Shown here: positions 56,384-64,000 of the stretch, piece after piece
How positions within the stretch are numbered: position 1 is the stretch's first letter
How the letters are laid out: each line of letters starts with the position of its first letter
Assembly (NCBI RefSeq): GCF_900114055.1
Contig: NZ_FORR01000014.1
Location: forward strand, 1-64,000
Source: Thermoflavimicrobium dichotomicum
Lineage (GTDB): Bacteria; Bacillota; Bacilli; Thermoactinomycetales; Thermoactinomycetaceae
Direction: 5' to 3'
Length of the DNA stretch: 64,000 nt
Notes under the pieces: generated by a model
What the model was told of the DNA's origin: nothing
Databases searched by the model: none
The model's input: the letters and a program-made list of their open reading frames with translations, nothing else
Program-made: the position numbers and the translations under genes

Positions 56384-58120
56384 ATGTCTTTTGATGGAAT
56401 CGTTACACGTGCGATTGTTCATGAATTAAACAAAATCTTGTCTGGTGGTCGGATTACAAAAGTATACCAGCCAAGTGATGTAGAGATTCTGCTTCATATT
56501 CGTTCAAAAGGAAAAAATCATCGCTTGTTATTATCCGCTCATCCTGCCTACCCACGTATTCACTTTGTCGAACATCAGGTGGATCATCCAGTAGAACCAC
56601 CGATGTTTTGCATGCTTCTGCGCAAACATTGTGAAGGTGCCATTATCGAGTCCATCGAGCAGGTTGGAATGGAACGCATCATCCATATTCTCTTTCGAAC
56701 CCGAAACGAATTGGGCGATGAAGTTATTCGGTGCATGGTCCTTGAAATCATGGGAAGACATAGCAATTTTATCCTGCTTGATCCAGAAACAGGCTATATT
56801 TTTGATGCCATTCGTCGGGTCACTCCGGCGATCAGCCAACACCGACAAGTTTTTCCAGGGGCCACCTATACGCCTCCACCGGAGCAAAATAAACAAAACC
56901 CGCTCGATGTAGATAAAAACACCTTCATTGCCGGATTTGATTACAATCGTGGACAACTGGACAAACAAATCGTCCAACGATTTACAGGCATCGGGCCACT
57001 GATCGCCAGAGAAATCGTTCACCGTGCAGGTTTGGGAAATCGGGACCAGCTGTGGGAAGCTTTTCAGCAAGTGATCGAGCTGATTCGCCATCATCAATAT
57101 GTACCTACCATCATCCATGCCGAACAAAAAAGCGTATTTAGTGCCATCCCGCTTACACATGTCCATGGTGAAAAACGTACCTACCCGACCATGAGTGCCT
57201 GCCTGGAAGCTTTTTATTTCGGTAAGGCGGAACGAGACCGCATCAAGCAACAAACAAACGATCTCATGCGCCTGTTACAAAACGAAATCGATAAAAACAC
57301 AAAGAAGATTTCCGTGTTGGAAAAAGAGTTGCACGATGCGGAAAAAGCCGAAACTTATCGGATTTATGGGGAATTACTTACCGCTTATATGCATCAAATC
57401 AAACGGGGAGACCAGGAGGTTCGCTTGATCAATTACTATGACCCTGAAGCCAGGGAGATTGTCATTCCGCTTGATCCTAAATTAACACCATCTGCTAACG
57501 CTCAGTACTATTTCAAGAAATACAATAAATTAAAGGCCTCAAAAAAGTGGAATGAGGAACAAATAAAAAAAGCGAAAGAAGAAATCACTTACCTCGAATC
57601 TGTCCTGGTCCAACTGCAAAATTCAACCCTTCGAGAAATTGAGCAGATTCGAGAAGAATTACAGGAAGAAGGTTGGCTAAAAACACCAACAAACGATAAA
57701 AAAAGGAGAAAGAAAGAAGTTCCTGCTCCGATGACTGTCTATTCTTCAAGTGGCACTCCCATCTTGATCGGACGAAATAACAAGCAAAATGATTATCTAA
57801 CCCATCAAATGGCTTCAGCCACGGATACATGGTTACACACCAAAGATATTCCAGGTTCCCACGTGGTGATCCGCAGCAAATCCTACGATGAAACCACTTT
57901 ACTGGAAGCGGCGATGTTGGCTGCCTATTTCAGTAAAGCACGAGAATCGAGTCAGGTGCCCGTCGATTATACTTTGATCAAATATGTACGCAAACCATCA
58001 GGAGCCCGTCCAGGATTTGTAATCTATGACCATCAGCGTACCTTGTTCGTCACCCCTGATGAAGAAAAAGTGAAAAAAATCCTTTTCCGAAAACCTCCGG
58101 TTCAAACTGGAAAGCACTAG
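56384..58120 (+). CDS. rqcH: Ribosome quality control protein RqcH (NFACT/FbpA family)
   Basis: 578 residues. N-terminal NFACT-N domain (MSFDGIVTRAIVHELNK, SAHPAYPRIHF), helix-hairpin-helix region, a central coiled coil (about 290-440) and the C-terminal NFACT-R domain (TWLHTKDIPGSHVVIRS). RqcH recruits Ala-tRNA to stalled 50S subunits and adds poly-Ala tails; older annotations call it fibronectin-binding. Gene order rqcH-Ca-ATPase-yicC recalls yloA-yloB-yloC of B. subtilis, though with other genes in between. Confidence 0.95.
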   Translation: MSFDGIVTRAIVHELNKILSGGRITKVYQPSDVEILLHIRSKGKNHRLLLSAHPAYPRIHFVEHQVDHPVEPPMFCMLLRKHCEGAIIESIEQVGMERIIHILFRTRNELGDEVIRCMVLEIMGRHSNFILLDPETGYIFDAIRRVTPAISQHRQVFPGATYTPPPEQNKQNPLDVDKNTFIAGFDYNRGQLDKQIVQRFTGIGPLIAREIVHRAGLGNRDQLWEAFQQVIELIRHHQYVPTIIHAEQKSVFSAIPLTHVHGEKRTYPTMSACLEAFYFGKAERDRIKQQTNDLMRLLQNEIDKNTKKISVLEKELHDAEKAETYRIYGELLTAYMHQIKRGDQEVRLINYYDPEAREIVIPLDPKLTPSANAQYYFKKYNKLKASKKWNEEQIKKAKEEITYLESVLVQLQNSTLREIEQIREELQEEGWLKTPTNDKKRRKKEVPAPMTVYSSSGTPILIGRNNKQNDYLTHQMASATDTWLHTKDIPGSHVVIRSKSYDETTLLEAAMLAAYFSKARESSQVPVDYTLIKYVRKPSGARPGFVIYDHQRTLFVTPDEEKVKKILFRKPPVQTGKH

Positions 58121-58218
58121 TCATTCCTGCGGACACCAGAAGTTTTGTACATGTTCATTCAACCAGCCAGGATTGAAAGTATTTATCCATCAACAGCGAA
58201 CATGTACCCGACAACAAA

Positions 58219-58348
58219 GGCTACTGACGCTGAGGGGCTTGTTGACAACATCCAATTTTGGATCGAGGTTCCTTTTCCGCAAGCAAAAGTCGCTTTAACG
58301 GGAAAAGGAGTCCCTGGTCTGTCAACAAACCCGCCTATGTCAGTAGCC
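58219..58348. repeat. Dispersed imperfect palindrome (copy E) with extra outer arms
   Basis: Inner element: GTTGACAA (58241-58248) and CTGTCAAC (58319-58326) enclose GAGGTTCCTTTTCC (identical to copy A) and GGAAAAGGAGTCCC. Outer arms GGCTACTGAC (58219-58228) and GTCAGTAGCC (58339-58348) are a perfect 10-bp inverted repeat, and the right one overlaps the stop codon of the VWA gene. It lies between convergent genes and may serve as terminator. Confidence 0.78.
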
Positions 58349-59662
58349 TACTTTTGTGACTGGAGGGGTTATGGATTTCTTTTCGATATTCTTCGCATTG
58401 AGATACATTTGATCGATTTGTTCAGTTCCTTCCTGAATCTCCCGATCAATCAAGCGTTTCTTTTCCCTGTATTTCTGTTCGTAAAAACTTTTGATCAAAT
58501 CATAGCGACGATTGATTTTTTGGTACAAAGGACCTTTTGGATCAGCCAGCTTGGCATCAATCTTGTTTTCTTCGAACAACAATTCAACACCTTTTTGTAA
58601 CTGTTGTTTTTCCTTGACATTGAGCTGGTAAAATTGGCTCTTAAACGGATTTAAACCTGTTAACCGCTCTACCTTTTCATTGATCTGTGTCTGGAAATCA
58701 CTAAGTGCATAAACATTTCTGACTTTCCAGCTATCTACATAATATTCCCAGCCCAAATCCACTTTTTCGCGTAAAACATTCTCCAAGCTATAAGCAGAGT
58801 TGATCCACGTGAACTTGCCGCCACCCGCCTGGGCAATTTTCTTGAGTGTTGTATTTTGTAGCGGGCTTGTAAAGAAACCGATCACATGTACTTCAGCTTT
58901 CAACTTTCCATCATGCAATGCTTTCGCTTCACGAACCGGATCGCCTCCACAGGTTTCAATTCCACCGGTAATCAAGACAATCATATTTTTTCCCGCTTTT
59001 TCCTTTTGTGAAAGATCTTCTCCCGCATCACGCAACCCTTGTGCCAATGCAGCTGGTCCTATTGGCTTAAACTGGCCAAAGGATTGTGGAGTAGCCAAGC
59101 GTGTTTGACGACAGGCAGTTGCTCCCTGTTTCTGTCCACCGAACCCCCGCAAGGTCAAAGTGGATTCTTCCGGATAAGAAGAGGCAAAACGACCAATGGC
59201 GATTTTCTCCAAATTCAACTTCCACTGATCGTTCACCCGCCCAAACATCATTTGGCTGGAATCAAATACGATAGCCAAATTTACATGCTTCGGTTTTTGT
59301 GTACGTCGTTTGTTTTGCAAAGCAGTTGTATGAAACTGCGGTTGAAACCGGTTCAAATCTTTTAATAATGGTTTATAGTCTTCTGCAAGTAAATAAATCA
59401 ATTCCTTATACGCTTCATCTGCAGAAAGCTGATCTGGCAAATCCTGAATCTCTTCCCGCAGCTTCTCTTCATTATAACGGGCTCCAGCAAATTCTCCCGG
59501 TCCATCTTGTAACATCGTTTCAGCGGTTGTTCCGACTGGTTTTCTCTTGATCAGCCCCCAATCTTCTGCCAGTGACTTCCAATCGGAACAGCCAGAAAGC
59601 ATTAAACAAGAAGTAAGAAAAATCGGTATCCATTTCTTCTTCCTTAGCAAAATTCTTCCCAC
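58340..59662 (-). CDS. VWA-domain lipoprotein with degenerate metal site
   Basis: 440 residues. Signal peptide with lipobox LMLSGC at Cys25. VWA domain at about 125-320: VNLAIVFDSSQMMF, then the conserved ITGGIETCGGDPVREA and HVIGFF blocks. The MIDAS D-x-S-x-S reads D-S-S-Q-M, so the metal site is incomplete. A charged helical C-terminal region follows (ending KSITPPVTKVGY). Paralogue of the next gene over its full length. The tandem resembles the YwmC/YwmD pair of B. subtilis, whose role is unclear. Confidence 0.88.
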   Translation of the reverse strand: MGRILLRKKKWIPIFLTSCLMLSGCSDWKSLAEDWGLIKRKPVGTTAETMLQDGPGEFAGARYNEEKLREEIQDLPDQLSADEAYKELIYLLAEDYKPLLKDLNRFQPQFHTTALQNKRRTQKPKHVNLAIVFDSSQMMFGRVNDQWKLNLEKIAIGRFASSYPEESTLTLRGFGGQKQGATACRQTRLATPQSFGQFKPIGPAALAQGLRDAGEDLSQKEKAGKNMIVLITGGIETCGGDPVREAKALHDGKLKAEVHVIGFFTSPLQNTTLKKIAQAGGGKFTWINSAYSLENVLREKVDLGWEYYVDSWKVRNVYALSDFQTQINEKVERLTGLNPFKSQFYQLNVKEKQQLQKGVELLFEENKIDAKLADPKGPLYQKINRRYDLIKSFYEQKYREKKRLIDREIQEGTEQIDQMYLNAKNIEKKSITPPVTKVGY

Positions 59663-59841
59663 TCCCTAGTCGATTTCCTATTTAGATCCTTTCGATGATC
59701 ATGGACATTTCTATTTTATATGATAAAAGCTGGATTCCCAGAAAAACTTTTTTCCTATTTTATGAAATTTTCTCTTGACTGAAGTATATCAGTGGGAACA
59801 GAATTTGTGTGAACGAAAAAGAAACTTATGCTGTATTTCTT

Positions 59842-61158
59842 CTATGAAGAGCGATGTTGAATCGTCTGTAAAAGTTGTTGTTTGCTTTTTTGGATGGATT
59901 GATTGAAGCTGGCAAAGCGCTGACGAGCAAATTGATCAAGCTTGGTATAACGATCCTGGATTCTTCGACTTAATTGTTCCGGTTCCTGCAATTTTCCTTT
60001 TTGTTTGAGATAGTATGCTGCCTGGACCAAACGTTGATTCTCTCTGATCAGAAGAGAATAAAACAAGCTCTTTTTATCTTCGCCATGGAGCACCAGATCA
60101 GGAGAAACCAACTTTTCCAATTCCGCTTTCTTCTCCTTGGCCAAGAGGATTACTTCCAACTCATTTTCTGCGCGCCATCCAAACCAGTCAAACAGGAGAT
60201 GAGTATATTCGTCTTGCCAATAACGGTTTAACTCTGGTCCTGAATCAACTGTAGTGTAGACGCCTCCACCAGCCTTTGCCATCTTTTTCAAGGCTTGTTG
60301 TCCTTGATCATTCACCGCAAAACCGATCACATTCACAACCGCTTTCGTCCGCGATTGGTGCACTTTTTGTGCTTCAGCAACTGGATTTCCACCGCATGTT
60401 TCTTCCCCATCACTGACAACATAGATCAGATTTTGTTCATTTGCACGATTAGGAGGCAAATCTTTTCCTGCTTCTCTTACACTCAAAGCCAAGGGAGTAA
60501 AGCCTGCTGGTTCAAAACGATGCAAAGCTTGGGCAAATTTTTCTTTCTGGTACGTTCCGAGTGGATATACGAGCTCACTGCTATGGCAGGAGATCTCTTT
60601 GTCTTTCTCTTGACTGCTTCCCATATGCCCATATACCCGCAAGGAAACTGACACGTTTGAAGGCAACTTGGATACAAAGTGATGAATCGCATCTTTGGCC
60701 CACTTCATCTTTTGTACGCCCTGTACATATTCCGCCATGCTTCCACTCGCATCGAGAAGAATGGCAATATTCACTTTCTTTTCCAGCTTATCAGGTTGTT
60801 TGCTAAGCTTGGGCACCAAGTTCGGCTGAAAATCATCCAATTTCTCTTTAACGGGTCGATAATCTTCTGCCAACAAACGGATCAAATACGCATATGCTTC
60901 TTCCGCCTTCATTTTGCTTGGAAGATGATCCAAATCCTTATGTAACGGATACTTCTCAAACTTATCTCCAGCCCACTTACCTGGTCCTTCCTGCAACATT
61001 CCCTTTGCATCGGTTGCCGGCTTTTTCGGTTGATCCAGAACCGTTTTTTTGAGTGGCGATGAAGGCTGCCTGGAATCCGAAGAAGCGGGCGGAGAACAGG
61101 CAGTCAATCCCATCAACATGAACAACAACGAAAGAGTGAAAAAATACCTGACTGACAA
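59842..61158 (-). CDS. VWA-domain lipoprotein with intact MIDAS
   Basis: 438 residues. Lipobox GLTAC at Cys21. Shares with the downstream paralogue a LQEGPGKWAGD-like pre-domain, the RLLAEDYRPV segment, the VWA core and a charged helical tail. Here the MIDAS is complete (LLDASGSMAEY), and VSDGEETCGGNPVAEA with two Cys is conserved between both. A TTG start follows a GGGGGTG site. Probably exposed on the outer membrane face, binding a protein or peptide partner through Mg2+. Confidence 0.88.
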   Translation of the reverse strand: MSVRYFFTLSLLFMLMGLTACSPPASSDSRQPSSPLKKTVLDQPKKPATDAKGMLQEGPGKWAGDKFEKYPLHKDLDHLPSKMKAEEAYAYLIRLLAEDYRPVKEKLDDFQPNLVPKLSKQPDKLEKKVNIAILLDASGSMAEYVQGVQKMKWAKDAIHHFVSKLPSNVSVSLRVYGHMGSSQEKDKEISCHSSELVYPLGTYQKEKFAQALHRFEPAGFTPLALSVREAGKDLPPNRANEQNLIYVVSDGEETCGGNPVAEAQKVHQSRTKAVVNVIGFAVNDQGQQALKKMAKAGGGVYTTVDSGPELNRYWQDEYTHLLFDWFGWRAENELEVILLAKEKKAELEKLVSPDLVLHGEDKKSLFYSLLIRENQRLVQAAYYLKQKGKLQEPEQLSRRIQDRYTKLDQFARQRFASFNQSIQKSKQQLLQTIQHRSS

Positions 61159-61484
61159 TGATATACACCCCCAAACAAATCAACTACTCAGTCATGATCC
61201 AGGTTATTTCTGCTATAGACTTTGTCTCTTTTCCCTTTTTATCTGGTAAGGAATCAATGAAATACCCTTGTCATTCACAAAATATTATAAATAATAAAGA
61301 AGTTGCTCCTGATATCGTTCACTGGAAAGGGAAAACCGGTTTTGTCAACGGTCTCAATGTCATTCATGATTACTTATTCATCAAAAACATGTTATTATTT
61401 ATTTAATAATCCGAATTTTTATCTTATACCTTTTTCATTCCATTAAAATAGTCTTCATTCTCGAGAGGTCTATCCATTTTGATT
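61159..61484. other. AT-rich gap between the VWA and fdhD genes
   Basis: About 325 bases between divergent genes with no coding potential. It holds a decayed palindrome copy (61300-61345) and must contain the VWA promoter on the minus strand, which I cannot place. Confidence 0.6.
61300..61345. repeat. Dispersed palindrome, fragment (copy G)
   Basis: TCGTTCACTGGAAAGGGAAA then TTTTGTCAAC: the right half of the family (core plus TTTGTCAAC end) is recognisable, the left half is not. Confidence 0.4.
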
Positions 61485-61503
61485 TATAATGAAAGCGTTT
61501 TAG
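61485..61503 (+). promoter_or_regulatory. fdhD -10 box with overlapping cre-like site
   Basis: TATAAT at 61485-61490 runs into TGAAAGCGTTTTAG (61490-61503), which matches 12 of 14 positions of the CcpA cre consensus TGWAARCGYTWNCW. The -35 is poor. Position over the start region would suit catabolite repression. Confidence 0.5.
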
Positions 61504-61533
61504 TAACCACAATCTGACAAGCGAGGGATCCAA

Positions 61534-62343
61534 ATGGACATAACGAAAAAAAGAAACATCTTGCGATACAATGGTTCATCTTTGATCGAACAGGAAGATG
61601 AAATTGTCCTTGAATATCCTCTAACCATTATGCTCAACGGTCAAGAATTTGCCACACTCATCTGTACCCCGTCCGACCTCGAAGACATGGCGATCGGTTT
61701 TCTGGCATCGGAAGGAATTATTCGTTTTCCCGATGAAATAAAATCGATCCATATTGATCAAACAGGAGGGTTTGCCTATATAGAAACGACCCATCCACAT
61801 CCTGTAGCCGCTGAATTTTACTCCAAGCGATTTATCGGATCATGTTGTGGAAAAAGCCGCCAATCTTTCTATTTCCATAATGATGTAAAAACAGTGAAAA
61901 CAGTAACCAGCCAACTTCAAGTTACTGTCGAGCAGTGTTTGCACTTGATGGAATCATTGCAACAACAGTCTGCTGATTTTAAAAATACGGGTGGGGTACA
62001 CAATGCCGCCTTATGTGATAAAAATTCCATTCTCATCGCCAGAACCGATATTGGTCGCCACAATACTTTGGATAAAATATATGGTTATTGGATTCGAAAC
62101 CGTATCCCTCTTCATGACAAACTCATTGTATTTAGTGGCCGCATTTCTTCCGAAGTTCTGCTCAAAGTCGCGAAAATCGGAGTAGGGATCCTGCTCTCGA
62201 AATCGGCTCCCACTCAACTGGCCCTGGATTTTGCAGAAGATCTGGGAATTACCACTGTCGGCTTTATCCGTCAGGGAAAACTGAATGTCTATACCCATCC
62301 TGAACGCATTCTTGATTATCATCCAAACAAAATACAAGCTTGA
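61534..62343 (+). CDS. fdhD: Formate dehydrogenase accessory sulfurtransferase FdhD
   Basis: 269 residues. DLEDMAIGFLASEGII, GSCCGKSRQSF with Cys104-Cys105, TGGVHNAALCD, IGRHNTLDKIYGY and FSGRISSEVLLK are the FdhD blocks. FdhD passes sulfur from a cysteine desulfurase to the molybdenum/tungsten cofactor of formate dehydrogenase. No formate dehydrogenase gene is in the window, but the convergent neighbour is an oxalate/formate-family transporter. Confidence 0.95.
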   Translation: MDITKKRNILRYNGSSLIEQEDEIVLEYPLTIMLNGQEFATLICTPSDLEDMAIGFLASEGIIRFPDEIKSIHIDQTGGFAYIETTHPHPVAAEFYSKRFIGSCCGKSRQSFYFHNDVKTVKTVTSQLQVTVEQCLHLMESLQQQSADFKNTGGVHNAALCDKNSILIARTDIGRHNTLDKIYGYWIRNRIPLHDKLIVFSGRISSEVLLKVAKIGVGILLSKSAPTQLALDFAEDLGITTVGFIRQGKLNVYTHPERILDYHPNKIQA

Positions 62344-62349
62344 GCTTTA

Positions 62350-62404
62350 GTGGGGGAACCCTTGCCAACACTCCTCCGAAAAGAAGTGGACAGGGTCCCC
62401 CCAC
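62350..62404. other. Long hairpin between fdhD and the transporter gene
   Basis: GTGGGGGAACCCT (62350-62362) faces AGGGTCCCCCCAC (62392-62404) with one mismatch. There is no T run on either strand; between convergent genes it probably still protects or ends transcripts. Confidence 0.6.
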
Positions 62405-62444
62405 AACTGTGAAGAACGATCTGCAAAAGCTCCATCTTCTTGCC

Positions 62445-63734
62445 TCAAACCTTTTCCAATGAATGTTCATGAGTGGCATGCAATTTTTTGTTCTCTTGAC
62501 TCATTTTCTGTAATCGCTTGATATCCAGACGAATGAGGACTGAGACTACCAGGGCTACTGCACAAAGGGCTGCAAATACATATAGCGTTGAGACATAGCT
62601 TTGCGTTGTATCTCTTACCCACGCAGTAAAGATCGGACCAGCCAAACCGGCTGCGGACCAGGCAGTTAAAATATAACCATGGATGGCCCCCAGTTGTTTC
62701 GTGCCAAATAAATCACCAATAAAAGCCGGGATCGAAGCAAACCCTCCGCCATAACAGGTAAGGATTAAAAAGAGCGTTATCTGGAACAGAAGTGCATGAT
62801 CAAAGGTTGGCAAAAGTAAATAAGCAATGATTTGAATGACAAAAAAGGCAGTATACGTATTCGGTCTCCCGATCAAGTCGGAAAAAGAAGCCCAGCCAAT
62901 TCGTCCCAACCCATTAAACAAGCCTAACAGACCAACCATCGTGGCCGCAGCCAGAGGAGTCATTTTGGCAAACTCTTGAGCCATGGGAGAAGCAACGGCC
63001 AAAATAGCGATCCCGCATGTTACATTAATAAAAAGCATGAGCCACAAATACCAGAAACGCCTTGTTTTGATCGCTTCATTGGCAGTTAATTGTGCCAGAT
63101 CTTTTTTCACTTTCACTGTGCCTGACTTCTGCTTCTCTTTAAATCCGGCTGGTAGCCATCCTTCTGGTGGAGGTGACAGATATTGTGCTGAACCAAAGAT
63201 GAGGAGAAAATAAATAGCCCCCAGTATATAAAAGGTGTTGGCAATTCCGACTGATTCAATCAGACGTGCCATAATCGGACTGCTGATTAACGAAGCAAAT
63301 CCAAAACCCATAATGGCCAAACCGGTTGCCAATCCACGGCGATCCGGAAACCATTTTACCAAGGAAGAAACGGGCGTGATATAACCCACTCCAAGTCCAA
63401 TTCCCCCAAACACACCGTAGCATACATATAAGAAAGCAAGTGATTTCAATTGAATCGCCAAACCTGCCCCCAGCATTCCCAATCCAAAAAAAACGGCTGA
63501 TAACATGCCTGATTTTCTCGGACCATGCTTTTCGACATAATGACCCAAAAATGCTGCAGACAATCCCAGGAACAAAATGGCGATACTAAAAGTTAAAGAA
63601 ACCTGGCTCGTACTCCAACCAAATTCTTTCATCAAGGGTTTGGTAAACACACTCCAGGCATAAACCGAACCAATTGAAATATGGATGCCTACTGCCGAAG
63701 CTGCTATCAGCCACCGATTTTTTACTTTTCCCAT
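62445..63734 (-). CDS. Major facilitator transporter, oxalate/formate antiporter (OFA) family
   Basis: 429 residues, 12 helices. KNRWLIAASAVGIHISIGSV with YAWSVFTKPL is the typical OFA start. WFPDRRGLATGLAIMGFGFA in helices 4-5 and the central loop (about 200-225) complete the pattern. OFA members exchange monocarboxylates or dicarboxylates such as oxalate, formate, lactate or pyruvate. Because fdhD is next to it, formate is a reasonable guess. A 5' leader of roughly 200 bases contains a cre site and a terminator, pointing to carbon-source control. Confidence 0.9.
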   Translation of the reverse strand: MGKVKNRWLIAASAVGIHISIGSVYAWSVFTKPLMKEFGWSTSQVSLTFSIAILFLGLSAAFLGHYVEKHGPRKSGMLSAVFFGLGMLGAGLAIQLKSLAFLYVCYGVFGGIGLGVGYITPVSSLVKWFPDRRGLATGLAIMGFGFASLISSPIMARLIESVGIANTFYILGAIYFLLIFGSAQYLSPPPEGWLPAGFKEKQKSGTVKVKKDLAQLTANEAIKTRRFWYLWLMLFINVTCGIAILAVASPMAQEFAKMTPLAAATMVGLLGLFNGLGRIGWASFSDLIGRPNTYTAFFVIQIIAYLLLPTFDHALLFQITLFLILTCYGGGFASIPAFIGDLFGTKQLGAIHGYILTAWSAAGLAGPIFTAWVRDTTQSYVSTLYVFAALCAVALVVSVLIRLDIKRLQKMSQENKKLHATHEHSLEKV

Positions 63735-63783
63735 TTACACGTTCCCCCTATAATCTTCGATCCACTCGTGAAAAATTTTCCAG

Positions 63784-63842
63784 AAAAAACGAAATCCGGC
63801 ACAAAACAATCCTCCCTATGGAAAGACTGTTTCATGCCGGAT
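63784..63842 (-). promoter_or_regulatory. Terminator hairpin in the transporter leader
   Basis: Minus strand ATCCGGCA-x-GAAACA (63842 leftward) pairs with TGTTTTGTGCCGGAT (ending 63794), followed by TTCGTTTTTT. It stands about 60 bases before the transporter ATG and after the promoter, so it can act as an attenuator. Just upstream a second hairpin, TACTCCTGCAT/ATGTAGGGGTA (63847-63874 region), could take part in a switch. Confidence 0.68.
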
Positions 63843-63880
63843 AATACCCCTACATTCGATAGATGCAGGAGTACCCATCT

Positions 63881-63894
63881 AGCAAGCGCTTTCA
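63881..63894 (-). promoter_or_regulatory. CcpA cre site in the transporter leader
   Basis: Minus strand TGAAAGCGCTTGCT fits all 14 positions of the consensus TGWAARCGYTWNCW. It lies about 55 bases downstream of the -10 box, where a bound CcpA would act as a roadblock. Confidence 0.82.
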
Positions 63895-63949
63895 ATCATA
63901 GCCATTAAACGAAACCCAATTCATTTAATGACCATGCAATTTGTTGTTT

Positions 63950-63978
63950 ATTTTAAATGAAATTCACTTATTTGTCAA
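63950..63978 (-). promoter_or_regulatory. Sigma-A promoter of the OFA transporter
   Basis: Minus strand TTGACA (63978-63973), exactly 17 bases, TAAAAT (63955-63950). Confidence 0.85.
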
Positions 63979-64000
63979 TAAAATTTCATATTTTAGCCAA

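Noticed and set aside
1-64000. CRISPR array, tRNA or rRNA genes
   Set aside because: No regularly spaced direct repeats and no cloverleaf or rRNA-like sequence were noticed; the dispersed palindromes are far apart and not an array.

Overview
The window is chromosomal DNA from an endospore-forming, low-to-mid GC Bacillota. Evidence: a mother-cell SpoVM peptide gene, YlbJ, a SpoVB/MurJ-type flippase, a three-gene spore germinant receptor operon, FapR with its operator, and gene order that follows the Bacillus subtilis ylb and ylo/rpmB/recG/fapR/rnc loci almost gene for gene. Two blocks that lie apart in B. subtilis (ylbH-coaD-ylbJ-K-L-N-rpmF and fapR-plsX-fab-acpP-rnc) are joined here, and fabH and fabF sit in the fapR operon. 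A Thermoactinomycetaceae-like member of the Bacillales is my best guess, but this is inference only. Most genes are on the minus strand.

Layout. 1-2600: a degraded accessory patch with an IS200/IS605-type element (tnpB running off the left edge, dead tnpA, left end) inserted in a broken methyltransferase gene, then a truncated DUF3221 gene. 2700-9450: the FapR-controlled fatty acid operon fapR-plsX-fabH-fabD-fabG-acpP-fabF-rnc with a clear sigma-A promoter and FapR box. 9499-14678: rpmF, yceD, the SepM/YlbL protease, patatin YlbK, ylbJ (plus strand), coaD, rsmD. 14679-18550: an accessory stretch with an unknown small protein, an arylamine N-acetyltransferase, and a visibly AT-richer cluster of three unknown genes that share one short N-x-G-Q-I-N motif. 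18548-26300: recG, sdaAA/AB, DegV (FakB), FakA, an Asp23-family protein with a striking structured 5' region, rpmB (plus strand) and spoVM. 26446-45418: thiN, thiT, rpe, rsgA, prkC, prpC, rlmN, a germinant receptor operon inserted before rsmB, then rsmB, fmt, def, priA, coaBC, rpoZ, gmk, remA, followed by yicC. 46848-64000: single-gene units: MurJ/SpoVB-like flippase, amino acid permease, pirin, LppM-like lipoprotein, dapF, calcium-type P-ATPase, rqcH, two paralogous VWA lipoproteins, fdhD and an oxalate/formate-family transporter with a catabolite-repression site and a leader terminator.

The most interesting signals are (1) the three-gene cluster at 16562-18070 whose products (two small membrane proteins with the motif at the C-terminus, one soluble protein with it at the N-terminus) look like partners that assemble through a shared short motif, reminiscent of bacterial amyloid-signalling motifs; (2) a family of dispersed imperfect palindromes (about nine or ten copies, all intergenic) with a common core; (3) a compact leader with mutually exclusive helices at the start of the Asp23-family gene; (4) a solo IS200/IS605-like right end resembling a TnpB guide-RNA 3' region at 56055-56225; and (5) the leader of the oxalate/formate-family transporter. 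No tRNA, rRNA or CRISPR array was seen.
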